This document shows, piece after piece, positions 45,399 to 57,100 of a stretch of 64,000 bases of DNA. A model generated the notes under the pieces. That model saw only the letters and a program-made list of their open reading frames with translations. It was not told the origin of the DNA and searched no databases. How positions within the stretch are numbered: position 1 is the stretch's first letter; the number at the start of each line of letters is the position of its first letter. Location: positions 502,944 to 566,943 of the forward strand of contig JAAOMT010000176.1 of assembly GCA_016748015.1 (NCBI GenBank), in the 5' to 3' direction. Both the position numbers and the translations under genes were made by a program. This DNA is from Geosiphon pyriformis. Taxonomy: Eukaryota; Glomeromycota; Glomeromycetes; Archaeosporales; Geosiphonaceae.

Positions 45399-45863
45399 TC
45401 AGTGACTTAATTGATCCATGAGTTGCTTGGTGATAATGCTGCCTGCTGAACCACTATTAAGGATGAGTTTGATAGGGTGTTCATCTACTTTCACATCAGT
45501 GTACATCACTGTGATAAGTTTCTTCTCAAGAGCGGCTCTACTGAATAATAATAATTGGGATGGTTCCTTAAGTTCAAAAGAGAAGATGACTGCTAATGAT
45601 TCATCATTGGTGACAGTGGCTGGAGATATGTTGCTGGTAAGTGTCACTTGTTGGTTGGTTTCTGAATTGTTGGAAGTGGCATCTTTTAGGGTAACCAGGA
45701 GACTTAAATAGTTCTGAGAATTCGGGTTTTGGGTGGAACTGGTACCCAAATTCCGAGAGTGTAATCCAGCTGGTTGATGATAGGAGTTGGGAATTGGTTG
45801 GTGGACAACCATTGCTAATCTCCAGTTTTGAGTGATTCTAGGTTTTGGGTTTCTTGATGTCAT
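45399..45863 (-). pseudogene. Gypsy B2 protease region, active site lost
   Basis: It contains L-F-S-R-A-A-L-E, and I-K-L-I-L-N-S-G-S-A-G-S-I-I-T-K-Q-L, where D-S-G has become N-S-G. A stop follows L-S-H (45399). The later strands (I-I-T-A-D-G-A and the L-D-W-type end) continue in frame to about 45190. In A2 the same site is D-S-G. Confidence 0.78.
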
Positions 45864-46109
45864 AATAGCTGAGTTTTGGGGCAGTGTTTAAATTTGTTGG
45901 GATTGATAGATCACTTAAAATAGTGGCTGATAGATTACTTGTGGCTGCAGTAAATAAATGGTTGGGCTTTGATACACTAGAGATTGATATACTGGTGGTT
46001 GATAAATTGGTTGCTGCGTCATTGGTAGATAAGTGGTTTAATATTGTGTTGAGTTTGATTGATGATTCAGAGTTGAGAACTGGTGATTGGAGTTTTGATA
46101 TTGATTTCC

Positions 46110-47897
46110 CAATCATTGGTTATTTAAATACTGGCAGCAATCAATTTGAATATGTCTTTGTTTACCACAATAGTGGCAGATACGCATTTCCTGTTGCCAC
46201 TGTTAATTGGTCAATGAAGATGGACATAGTTGATTTTGGGCATGATTAGGGTTTCCTTGATTATTATGTCATTGTAGAGGCTAATAAATAGCATGATTGT
46301 TAGCTAAGTATCCTTCCAATCTTTTATTAATTGATTTACTGAACTTCCCCAATTTGGAATCCAATTCAGATGATCTGTTCATTATTAGATTAATGGCTTG
46401 GGTATGGTTGGCCTCTGACTCAGTGGATTCAAAATCTCTGGCACATGTGACTGCATCTTAAAGTGTGCCTGGATGCAATGGATATACATGTTACAAGATG
46501 CTGCTGCACAGGCCATGGATAAACTGGTTGAAGATTTGTGGTGCTGTGAAATAGTTGGTGTTAATTGCTTGAATTTGGTGCAGATTTCAATGGAAGCATC
46601 CCAGATAAGTGGTGACTGCTTCAGTTTCTCTTTATTTCATGGTGGCAAATGTATTGACTAGTCGATTGATGCTGTTATTGTTGCTGAAGTATCTTAAGAA
46701 TTCCACTTTGAAGGCATTGAAATCTTGTGGTTTATTAATCAAGCTCTAATACCATGAATTGACAGTATTCTTGAGAAAGTAGGGAATGGCTTGTATTGCT
46801 CAGGCGTTATTTCATCTATTGGCTGTAATGGTCTTTTCTATATCATTCAGCCATACTTGAGCATCGTTCTCTTTATTGGTAAAGTTGTCAAGTTTTGCAA
46901 TTGGTGCGTAGGTCATTGGATCTAAGTTGGGTGGTTGTGGTGGCTGTTGAAGCAATTGTTGTTGTACTGATTATTGGGGTGGTAATTGAAGTGGCTGCTG
47001 TATGGGTTTGGCTATGGAATTAATTGGCAGTTGATTGATGATGATTACCAGAGATAAGTTTTGCTGATTAATTAATTCGGGGTTTGGATTGTTCTGCCTT
47101 TGATGATTTGGAGTTTTGATTTCCAAATTTTTTAGATTTAGATTTTGCTGAGTTTGAAGATTCGGGGTTTCAACTTCCGGGTTTTCAGTGATTGGGTGCT
47201 GGTAAGTGAATTCTTGATCTTCTGATTTTTTTTCCTTTTTTTCTGATTCTATTACTTCTCACAGATCAGAAATTCCGAAATCTGATAAAGGCAGTAGTAA
47301 TCGAAGTTTTGATGGGGTTGATGATCGCGAATTAAATTCTTTAAAGTATTCACCATATGGTCCTAATAATTCTGTTTTTTTTTGTCTACTTTGGAATGGA
47401 AATCGTCCAAATGCTGATGTCGCAGTTGATGGGAATGCATTTGTTGATAATATGTTGATGGCACTTCTGGGTGTATAGTGGTAGGATGGGTTGCTTGGGG
47501 ATTCAATTCTGTTTTTCTTCTAAGTAGATGGTTGTATTTTTCTGAATGTTACTGCTGGTGTTTGTAGTTTTTTTTTGCCTTTACTAGCGTATGTAATTGG
47601 ATATCTTTGTTGGGTGTGATGTTCAATTTCTTTGTTGATCTCAGTGATGATGGATGCAAAATTATGATTTGTTGGTAGGTTGGTGTTTTGAATTAATTCC
47701 CTATAAAAAGTTTCCCTTGCTGATTCAGTATTCACTGGTGTTTCTAACAAAGAGAAAATTTTTTCATTGACGTAGAAATTGAAAGCTGATTCGGCAGATA
47801 TATAATTGTGGTTTAATCTCAAGTATTGACAATAGTGTTGAAATAAGGATTTTGTGAATCCTAAATGGTTTGCTCCTATATTTTCTGATTCTGCCAC
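46110..47897 (-). pseudogene. Gypsy B2 gag with CCHC knuckle
   Basis: It starts V-A-E-S-E-N-I-G-A-N-H-L-G-F after GTG, like B1; no in-frame ATG is seen. 125 codons are open, then stops break a Gln/Pro-rich linker and the capsid region. The nucleocapsid knuckle C-H-Y-C-G-K-Q-R-H-I-Q-I-D-C (about 46135-46190) is a correct C-x2-C-x4-H-x4-C. Confidence 0.75.
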
Positions 47898-47959
47898 TTT
47901 TGGATGGTGTTTGTTGGTGTGGGTTCTCTGTAGAATTATACCTTACAGGGAGCACCAAA

Positions 47960-48813
47960 TGTTACAGATGACTATTTGGGGTCTTGAGTTAAATAACACA
48001 CTCATAACTTGGTGCTTAAAAGCTATTTCTGTTGATAATGTTCTGAAAGTATTGTATCTGAAGGTGTTGATGGAGTTCTTTGTATAATGAACAGAGATTT
48101 AATAGTGATAGTATTCACATGTTCAATGGTTTCCCAATTTCTTTTTCAGCTTGGTGGCCAGATTTATTCTGGCAGTCATGCCTTTCTGGTAAGCTAACCG
48201 ATAATATATATAAATTTACTCTTATTTCTGGGTTTTTTACCAGGCTATTCGTAACATCAATAACTTAGTGCTTTTAATTCTCAATTAATTAGTATGTACC
48301 ACAAAATCAAAGAAAGATAAAAGAGAAAATAAGAAAATAAGCCAAGGCAATTTGCAAGTTAATATCTCATCAATAGCCATGATCAAGAGTTATTGTTCCA
48401 ATATGATTAAGTATCAGTTATTATCAACATGAAGTGTTGATAGTGAAAAATGAATTTGATATAGTGAATAATTATTTATTTTTTAGGATTGTGGTAACTA
48501 AGCTAAGAATTTTTCTTGTCGATTCTGTCTTTTCTGCTTCTAACACTACTGCTATATATATATATTTGAGATTCCTTAATTCTTCAATTTCTTGCGACAG
48601 GAATCCTAGAATTCCTGGAATCCTGCGATTTCTGATGAGAGAAATCCTGGAATTCTGGAATCCTGTGATTCTTTGTCGGAGAATTCTAAAATTCCTGAAA
48701 TCCTGCAATTCCTCTAAAAGGAATCTTGGAATTCCATATTTATTATGTCTACATCTGATTGGCTAATATCTACTGGCTAATAATACTATATTTCCTATAT
48801 TCTATGAGTAACA
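47960..48813 (-). repeat. 5' LTR of gypsy B2 (854 bp)
   Basis: Minus strand TGTTACTCATAG...CTGTAACA, followed by TTTGGTGCTCC (primer-binding site). A TATATATA box and the palindromic repeats lie between 48550 and 48740. Confidence 0.92.
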
Positions 48814-49200
48814 ATGACATGAGAGTAAACCAGTCTCTTTTCCAAGGTGGCACCTGCATATAAGCCCAAAACCATCAATGAAAACTTGTTTTTAAAAAGC
48901 AATTTTACAGAAATGAGTTGGCCAGGCATCTCAAAAACTTTGCACATGTGCTTTGCTAGAGAAGCATTCATAATTATGGTAATGTCTGTATCCAAATAAC
49001 TAAACTCTAAACCAGAGGTGAACACTCGAATACCATCAAACTTATTCATAATCCAAAGACAAATTTTGCCTTTCAACTTTGTTTCAGTAACCACAGAAAT
49101 CATGTTGTCCTTATTTTTGTGCCATCGAACAATGTCTTCCTGTTTGGCAGGATTGTTCATGTCTCTGACATTACATGTAGCCACTTTCCATACCAAACTA
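48814..49200 (-). pseudogene. LINE L3 ORF2 start: N-terminal half of endonuclease
   Basis: It encodes V-W-K-V-A-T-C-N-V-R-D-M-N-N-P-A-K-Q-E-D, then V-T-E-T-K-L-K (the catalytic Glu of APE-type endonucleases), and ends V-Y-S-H-V at the B2 insertion. ORF2 begins directly after the ORF1 stop. Confidence 0.8.
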
Positions 49201-49201
49201 C

Positions 49202-51088
49202 TTATTGAGAAAGAAGGAAAGCCAAAGAATCTGCACCAGAACATAGACAATTCAACCTTTCCAAAACTGAACCGATTAAGACCTCAAAAGCTACCATTTT
49301 CAATTCCAATTTGCCCATTTTAGAGATTAAAACTTTGGAAAAACTTGAGCTAGAATTATGGACTACATCATCAACAGCTGAGAGAGGGGGAGTGGAAGCC
49401 AACATCTTATCATTCAAAACCATATCCACATTCAAATGTGGCACCAAAGAGGTGGGAGTGGCTGGAAGAAGAATGCTAAAAGAGGTTGCCATCAGTATCA
49501 GTTCCATGCCACTTAACTTTTTTAATATACCAGACACCTGATTCATTAAAAGCTCCAAGAAGCATTTCAAAGTGTCCAATCGAGCATTCAAAAAAGAGTT
49601 GTTGGCTGAAACAAAAGGAGAACTACTGTTTGAATCTGAGACATCAGAAAGAGGGAAGCCAAAACTGTAACCAGAACTGAAACAAGGACCACCAGAAGGA
49701 CTAGTGAGTGTAACCACCTAGGCTCAAGATTTGCCACCAAAGGCAGCAAGGTGAGATATCGAAACACTTTTTTTTTCATACAACTTTGCCAACTGAAGAT
49801 GATGTCCATCAGATGCAAACCTTTTAAATGTTCTTGAGAGCTTAGATGGGAATGCAACAGATCCATCACACTTTAGAGCAGAATGACCAAATTTTTCACA
49901 TTTTTTACACCAAACCAGATCTATCTTTGCCCAAGAAAGTTTAACACCACCAAGAATTGGCTCTGTGCAAAAGGCAAATTCCAGATCATTGTCAAATTTA
50001 AAACTGACTACAGCACAATGAATCTTATTACCAGTTTCCAGAGATCTGTTTATGACACAAGTTTTCTTACCAGCTCTAACCAGAAAAGTTTTAAGATTAT
50101 GTGTCATCATTCTCACCAGCAAAGTAAACAAAAGTGCTCTAAACCGATTCCTTAATGCTCAAGTTTTATGATCCTCCACCACTTTGGCTATGCATACAGA
50201 ATTCTTACCAATCAGGAATAACCACTTAGAGGCTAATAAATTAGCTTGGTTTAGCTTAGCAAATTCCATCACTGTTTTTTGCCACATTTCAATTAGTTGA
50301 ATTTTGATCAACTTAATTTCTCCAAATTCGGATACTGTGGTGATGATCATATCTTTAGGCATATTCATAAGAATTTTCTTAATCACCACAGTCTAATCTG
50401 ACCTCATTCCTTGTCTCTTAAGATTTTTGTTTACATCAATCACTTTTTCTCTGGCCAATGATGTGGCCATTTCTATGCTGCTTTCTGAAATGAAGATAGA
50501 TCTGATGATCTCTTCAAATTTTGAAAGGGTAGTAGCCCTCCCAAAACCATTGACCATTGAGAAAATTTTCCTAATGAACTAAGTCTTTGCTGTAGCAGAT
50601 TTGCTTTTTATCACCAAAAGATTGATATCCAAAGCAAATAATTTTTTGACTGACACTTCTACAGGAGTTTTGATGACCTTTGGGTCAATTCATTTCTTTT
50701 CAAGAGAAATAGACAAGCAAGGAGGGAGCACAACTTTATCATCATCTATATGAAAGTTAGAAGAACTGAATGGAGAACCAAAAACAGCACCAGTACTGAC
50801 TTGCTTTGCCTTGGGTGTAGTAGCAGCTGAGCCCAAAAGAAACCCACCATCCATATCAGACATGCTAACATTTTCATCCTCACCAGAAAGACTTTCCACA
50901 TCAGAATAAACATTATTACTAGATCCAGATCTGCTTAAGGATATATCTCTTTTATCACTAGAGTGTTTGACATTACCAAGAACAACTTTCTTCTTTTGAA
51001 AAAAGAAACCACCAACAGAATCATGAAAAGCACTTTTAGAAGTCTTCTTTTTAAATGTGGTGCTACTAAGAGTAGTTTCTATATCCAT
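49202..51088 (-). pseudogene. LINE L3 ORF1: RRM-like and CCHC RNA-binding protein
   Basis: 629 codons in one frame with at least three internal stops and no frameshift. It starts M-D-I-E-T-T-L-S-S-T-T. It has the Ser-rich N-terminus (S-D-V-E-S-L-S-G-E-D-E), two RRM-like regions (I-E-M-W-Q-K-T-V-M-E-F), the knuckle C-K-K-C-E-K-F-G-H-S-A-L-K-C (complete C-x2-C-x4-H-x4-C, unlike L2) and a C-terminal coiled coil. It is clearly the same protein as in L2 and the two can be aligned end to end. Confidence 0.83.
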
Positions 51089-51240
51089 GAAAAATGGGCT
51101 ATTATTAGGTAAAGAAATATTGATATAGACTAAAAAACAAAAAAAACTTCTTTTTACAGAAAATGTGCTTTTTAAGAATTTTTGGAGATAAGAAAGAAAG
51201 AAGTTTTTCTTTTTTAACTTTTAAATAACCAAGTCTTTTT

Positions 51241-51429
51241 GATAAAATAATTATATTATATATCATGTGATTAATTATACAAAAAAGCTTAATATTGTTT
51301 TTAATAATTATTTTTAAAATTAATAAAATTATGTAAAAATTAAAACACAATTATAATATAAATCTATTTAATTTTAAAAGTTTTTACTTATTTAAAAAAG
51401 TAATATAGACTCTTTGTCTTCTTAATTTT
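51241..51429. other. AT-rich spacer between L3 5' end and L4
   Basis: About 190 bp of A/T-rich DNA. L3 (minus) and L4 (plus) start head to head here. Neither 5' end can be placed exactly, and nothing else is seen. Confidence 0.4.
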
Positions 51430-53505
51430 ATGACCACAATCAGAACAAAGAATAAAAAAGCTATATCTAATATTTTTTCTGAGATATCTAATAAAATTTC
51501 AACCAGAAAAGCTCTCTCTATTATAGAAGCAATCAGACAAAATGTTTTAAAAGTCTTCTCTTTATTTAGTAATTGTAAAAAGCTGTCTTTAATAACTACT
51601 GAAGCAACTTTCTCTTCTTTGGCTGGTTTTTTACCAGTCAAAATTCTTTTAAAGAAACACACTTGGATTAATTTCAGTATTATCTCTACTTCAACTAAGA
51701 GCCCAAAAGTTTTTAATAATAGACCAGTAAACAAGTTGGTCTTTTTTTCTATAGCTTTAATACTTAGTGCTATTAACATCATCTCTTCAAAAAAAATGGT
51801 TAAAAAGACCAAAAGTTCAGAAAAGTAAGAGCAGTTGCTTGCTTCTGCTATTGTTATACTGAATCTTTTTGTGGTTTCCAATAAAATTTTGGGTGAGATC
51901 TTCATAGCATCATTCAGCACATTATCTAAGATAGATTAAAATCAACTACTAACTGTATTGTCAAATGTGGTATTACTTGTTTTTAAAAACTGAACTGACC
52001 AAATAGAAACTGAATTATTTTTTCCTTTGGTTTCTGGTACTGCTACTGTTGGTGCTTGGAAAACTATTACTAGTTATTAAAGATTTGCTGGATTAATGGC
52101 CTCTACTTTAGTGTTTGATGCTATTTTTAAGATCAAATTGGCTTATGTTAAAACTGTTTTTCAGTATGTATATGGTTTTTTGGATATGAAATTAATTGTA
52201 AAAAACAATATAAAGCTTTTTTGTGTAGAGTTTGCTTCTTAAAACTCTTTAGATGCTGTATTTTTAGTCAAGTTTACAAGTTTTGTTTATCTTGTTACTC
52301 TTAAAATTACCAAGTTTTTAGTGGTTTCTGAGTCTGGCTCCCTTTTTGCTGCTGTAGTATTGCATGATGTGTCTTTAGATGTGTCTGTTATTGATATTAA
52401 GACAGCTTTCAGTGTTTTTGGTATGATTACTTGTGTTGTGCTGAAGTCTGTTGGTATTTGGCAATATGTAGTGGTTTATTTTGAGAAGTTAGATTTTGCT
52501 GTGTCTGTTTTAAATTATTGGTTAATTTTGATGGACAAGAATAGTGTTAGAATTCTTCTCTTGGTAAATCAAAATAAGACTATTCTGTTTTATAATAGAT
52601 TTAAGACCAAATTAGTCAACCTTTCTTCTGACTGTACTGCTTTTGAAATTAGTAATTTGATTTTTCAAGTTAATAATCAAACATGTTTTATTTTTTGCTT
52701 TCCTAATTCTGGTTATTGTTCCCAGTTTGCTCTGATTATGTTTAATTTTCAGATAGATCTGAATGTTACTGTACTTAAGACTGGTATACTAAGAAAATAT
52801 TGTATCTGGTAGAAAACTTCTGAAAATTGGTGCTGTTTTTGGTGCCAAGATTTGGATCATCTGGTTTCAGATTGTAAAATGTTTTCATTTCTTTCTTTTA
52901 GAATCTCTAAATTTTTTATTTTTTATATTATTGGTAACAAGTTTTATGCCAATACTACTGCTTTTGTGCCTTCTGTAATCTCTTGTCTTTCTGGTAGTTT
53001 GGTTTTACTTGCTGATATATTTGCTTATAATTCTGTGGTTTTTTTTTGGTTGTCTTTTATAGAGTTTGAGTTAATCAAGCTTTCCAATTTGGTCAACTCT
53101 ATTGTTAAGTTTATTGGTTCTATGGTCAAATTATTTGAACAATTTGTTAATAAAGATTTAGTTTTAAGTAGTGCTCTTGGTCTTAGGGTCAATAAAGTTT
53201 TAGTACATATAAGTATCTTTAGCAAAGCTATTAGTAAGCTGGAACAAGAGATAGTTGCTTTGAAAACTAAGTATGGTTATAAAAACATTAATATGTCTGG
53301 TCCTCATATAAGTTTGTTTTCTGTTGATAATAATATGTTTTCTAACTTAATGTTATTTTGGAAACATGAATCTGCTGTTGTAAAAACTGATGCCTTTAAA
53401 ATGACTAAGTAGCTGGTTGAATTAGTTAGTAATAGTGCTATATTGTTTGAAATTGTTCAAAAAATGTCTTCTTTAGATAAGTTTTCTTCTAAGACTTCAG
53501 CATAG
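51430..53505 (+). pseudogene. ORF1-only LINE derivative L4 (RRM-like plus CCHC protein)
   Basis: 692 codons in one frame, no frameshift, about seven stops. The N-terminal half is Lys/Ser-rich and not recognised. From about 52320 two RRM-like regions follow (S-V-G-I-W-Q-Y-V-V-V-Y-F with D-K-N-S-V-R-I; and R-F-K-T-K-L-V-N-L), the order seen in L2/L3 ORF1. Next is the knuckle C-F-W-C-Q-D-L-D-H-L-V-S-D-C, then a coiled-coil end. The stops read TAA in Y-stop-R-F-A-G and TAG after R-I-W, as expected if Gln and Trp codons were hit by transitions (inference). No ORF2 follows: the LINE 3' tail begins right after the last stop. The stretch to about 52320 may contain a further domain. Confidence 0.7.
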
Positions 53506-53632
53506 TGTGTTTTTGATTGGTCTGAGTAACTAATTATGTGTAGAAAACACATGATTAGCACCTAGTTTAGATTATTTAGTTTAATGTATTGTATTAGATG
53601 GCTTTTGGATTGTACTCATTAAACAATAAAAA
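53506..53632 (+). other. LINE-type 3' tail and poly(A) of L4
   Basis: It matches the L3 tail: G-T-C-T-G-A-G-T, TTAGATTATTTAGTTTAATG, TATTGTATTAGATGGC, GGATTGTACTCAT, then an A-run. It contains a small hairpin (ATGTGT/ACACAT). The same tail ends L1 and L2 in more diverged form. Confidence 0.7.
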
Positions 53633-54197
53633 AAAAATTTAATAATTATTAATTATTTTTTAAAATAAAAAAGAAAAAAACTTTAGTTTTTATTTTATTA
53701 ATTTAATTTTTAAGATTAAATGGCCTAATAAATTAATTGGTTAACGTTGTATATAGAAAAGTTATTGTTTTGCTTCTAAAACTAGTAAAAATTAACTAAA
53801 ATTTAATGTATTAAGCATAGTTATGTATTAATTCAAACCAATTTTGACAAATATGTTGCTATCATTTAAAAGAGAAAAAAAACTGTTGTTTACAGTCAAA
53901 TTAAGATTGAATACTATAATTGGTGTAAATACTAAAAAACTGAAAAAAGCCAATACTTTATTTTTTACAAATCTTAAGTCAAAGATTATCATATATTGTT
54001 TAAAAATATTTCGTACGACAGACGGATCCGTGATTTCTTGGGTCAGGTGACCTCGTTGTTAAATTGTAAATAAATATTGTTAGCAAACTACGTCAACCAA
54101 GATATAACCTTTTGGTTCTTAGAGCCGGGGAATTTGAAGCTATAGACGTTGTCGCAGGTGTTAAATTTTCTTCAAACCTTGCTTAAGCATTGTAACC
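53633..54197. other. Transition from repeat block to gene region; upstream region of the SWI3-type gene
   Basis: The first 350 bp are AT-rich with no recognisable repeat. From about 54010 the sequence has more G and C (GACGGATCC, GGTGACCTCG) and should hold the promoter and 5' UTR of the next gene. No TATA box recognised. Confidence 0.45.
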
Positions 54198-57100
54198 ATG
54201 GCAAATATCACTCATAGTCCACCAAGAATCGACAAAAGCCTTTATGAACGCGCCTCAACGTTCGCGTTGCTGGAACCACTTCGCCAGAAATTAGTCAATG
54301 ATCTCTCACAAATACACGCCGAGATTGCTGCTGTGTCTTCAAGGGAACTCTCTTCATTCCTCGGGGATTTTTTAGAATTTCAACAAGTGGTGTTAGGAAT
54401 TGATCCTTCACATACATCTCTGCCGCGTCCTGTTAAGATCCCTCCAAAACTTTTCAAACTAGATCCCGCACCTTCCCCGTCTTCTGCTGTTTACTATATC
54501 CTTTTTGCTGCTTACCAGTATCGAGGGCAGAATGGCTGGAGGAGTTGGGACTGGACAAGAACGGATAAAATGGTAGAATTGGTGAGCTACGTCCGAAGAG
54601 AACTTATTCAAAGAAATATTATAAAAAATCCAGTAATATCGTTTGAGGAAAGTGTCAATGTGAACACAAGGCAGGAGCTAAGGCAGATTGTGATTAGCCT
54701 AGGCGGTAAATTTTCAATTTCTGTCTTAGAAATTTATGGCTACTGATTGATATACATTTTGATTCAATGATCATTTCCTAATTAGGTTGAGGTTTAATTT
54801 TATTCCTTAAGGTCAATTAGCTGATAATAAGAATTCCCCAACTCATATAATAAATGGAACAAATGATGGGATCGACGATACCGAATTAGACTATTTTCGC
54901 ACCCTTGAAAAGAAAAACGGAAAGGTTTTCATCCATTGGTGGTATTATCCAGACTCTTATGATACATGGGTACAAGAAGCACCCGAACATGCTGATCCTG
55001 AGCCCGCCCCTGAGCATAATGGCCATTGGAATGTGGGAGTCCGTTGGCTGAGAGATAGCCTAAAGTTTAATGAATGGATGAATGAAGAAGATTATGAGAT
55101 AAGTGAGGAGCGGAGACTATCCGCTGAAGAAGATCAATCCTTTTTAAGGGAAATGGAATCATCAGCAATGAATAAGCGAAACTTAGATTATTCAAACTCG
55201 CCTTTAAACATGGATATTGATACGCAAAACAATACAGCGAAAAGGTTAAGAACTGAAACCCCAGATCCCGACCCAGATCCAGTCCCAGAACATCACAGAT
55301 TGTCTGTAGTCAACATTGAAAGTCAGTTATCCCGACCTGGAGCTCGCAACAAGAAAAATGAGTTTGAGCCTTTATCTAATACCGACATTGTAAATATATC
55401 GGAAGCATATCCACCAATTTTAAATAAGCTTGAAGAAACTAAATCGACAAGCAAAGAGCAGACTGCGTTCTCCAATGCTCCCATAGAAATGGACAGTCTT
55501 GCTACTGATTTGAGCGAAATTCATATTCCCGCGGAAAATCGAAGTAAGCTTAAGAACGAGAGTGCTTAATATCAAGTTTTTTGTTAATTTTCAACATGAA
55601 TTCTCCATATTATTAGACAATATGGATATTGATACGTCTTACCAGGATCAAAAAGAAATTGTTGATGAGATGACCGAGGAAACTCCACATGCCCCAAAAG
55701 ATGAAGATGAACCTGAGCATAAGGAGAGCCCAGGGGAGCCTAGAGCCTCTGAAGAGCCCAGCAACGATAATGTAATATCCGAAAATATTAACAATGTAGA
55801 CACTGAAGCTATCGCTGCTCATGCTGAAGAAGAAAAGAAACGGATTGAGGAAGAGGCTCGAAAATACTTATCAGCGCAAACTCAGGAAGTTATCATTCCA
55901 TCATATGCCGCCTGGTTTGATATGGCAAAGATACACGAAATCGAAAAAAAAGCTTTACCCGAATTTTTTAACAACAAAAATAAATCCAAGACTCCCAGTA
56001 TTTACAAAGATTATCGAGATTTTATTCTTAATACATACCGGCTTAACCCCTCTGAGTATCTCACAGTAACAGCATGCAGAAGAAATCTTGCTGGAGATGT
56101 TTGTGCAATAATTCGTGTCCATGCATTTCTTGAACAATGGGGATTAATAAATTATCAAGTATGTTCAATGTTTCCTTTTAATTTATTGGTAGAATTTGGG
56201 CTGACATCATCTGGTACTACCATAGGTTGATCCAGAAACCCGGCCTTCTACTATTGGACCACCATTCACGGGGCATTATCGAATCACAGCTGACACCCCC
56301 AGAGGGCTCCAACCCTTTCAACCCAGTGCAGCTCCTCCAACAACCTTAAATTCTCAAGCACTGCAAGTTTCCGCGTCTACTAGTGCTGCTACTACAACAT
56401 CAGCTAAGGTGGAATTAAATCTTGGATTGCGGCAGTACATCTACCAATCAGATGCCAAGTCTACACCTCAAGAAATTTCCCAAGAGAATGGAAATAACTC
56501 GGTTGATAATTCATTATCAGGCTCCAAAAGACCTTACAATTGTTTTACTTGTGGGGCTGATTGTACACGTGCTAGATATCATAATGTTAAGACTAAAAAT
56601 TTTGAATTATGCCCAAACTGTTACCTGGATGGTCGATTTCCCTCAACAATGTACAGTGGGGATTTTGTAAAAATGTGCGAAACGCCTTTTAATCACGCTC
56701 AGGACAATGACTGGACTGATGAAGAGGTCCTTAGACTTCTGGAAGCTTTAGAAATGTTTGATGAGGATTGGAATCAAATTGCAGATCATGTTGGAACTCG
56801 AACAAGAGAGCAATGCATTTTGCATTTTATGCAACTTCCAATCGAAGATCCATATTTAGGAACACCAATATCAAATTTAGGGCCCTTGCAATATCATAGA
56901 CTTCCTTTCAGCCAAGCTGATAATCCAATAATGTCAGTTGTAGCTTTCTTGGCATCTGTCGTGAATCCGGGTGTAGCCGCAGCTGTTGCAAAATCTTCAC
57001 TACAGGAAATGTCCATGCTAAAAAAAAATCGAGATGTTATTAAGGACAAGAATGGAGTTAATGGTGCTAAGATAGGTGATAATTTATCAACAAATGACCC

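Larger units (their letters stand above)
38678..48813 (-). mobile_element. Ty3/gypsy-type LTR retrotransposon B2 (family B, full length)
   Basis: A 10.1-kb element in LINE L3 with flanking ATGA direct repeats (38674-38677 and 48814-48817; TCAT on the element strand). It has the same domain order as B1. LTRs are 854 bp each. The protease (NSG) and RT (YLDN) active sites are lost by G-to-A; the integrase D, D and E remain. The coding strand is mostly in two frames with numerous stops. Several stops correspond to CAA, CAG, CGA or TGG in B1. Confidence 0.93.
24546..51240 (-). mobile_element. LINE L3, split by gypsy A2 and gypsy B2
   Basis: Three LINE pieces (24546-26677, 36380-38677, 48814-about 51240) join into one 6.9-kb element of the L2 family. 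At both junctions the frame is restored once one 4-bp target copy is removed: T-Q-F-S-F-V-N-R-S across A2, and V-Y-S-H-V-I-N-S-M across B2. Poly(A) appears as a T-run at 24546-24557 on the plus strand and was inserted into the gypsy-A ghost. The 5' boundary is approximate. Confidence 0.88.

Noticed and set aside
51384-51920. 178-codon minus-strand ORF rich in hydrophobic residues
   Set aside because: Antisense to L4, whose plus frame continues in phase into the RRM/CCHC region. The hydrophobic residues come from AT-rich reverse codons.
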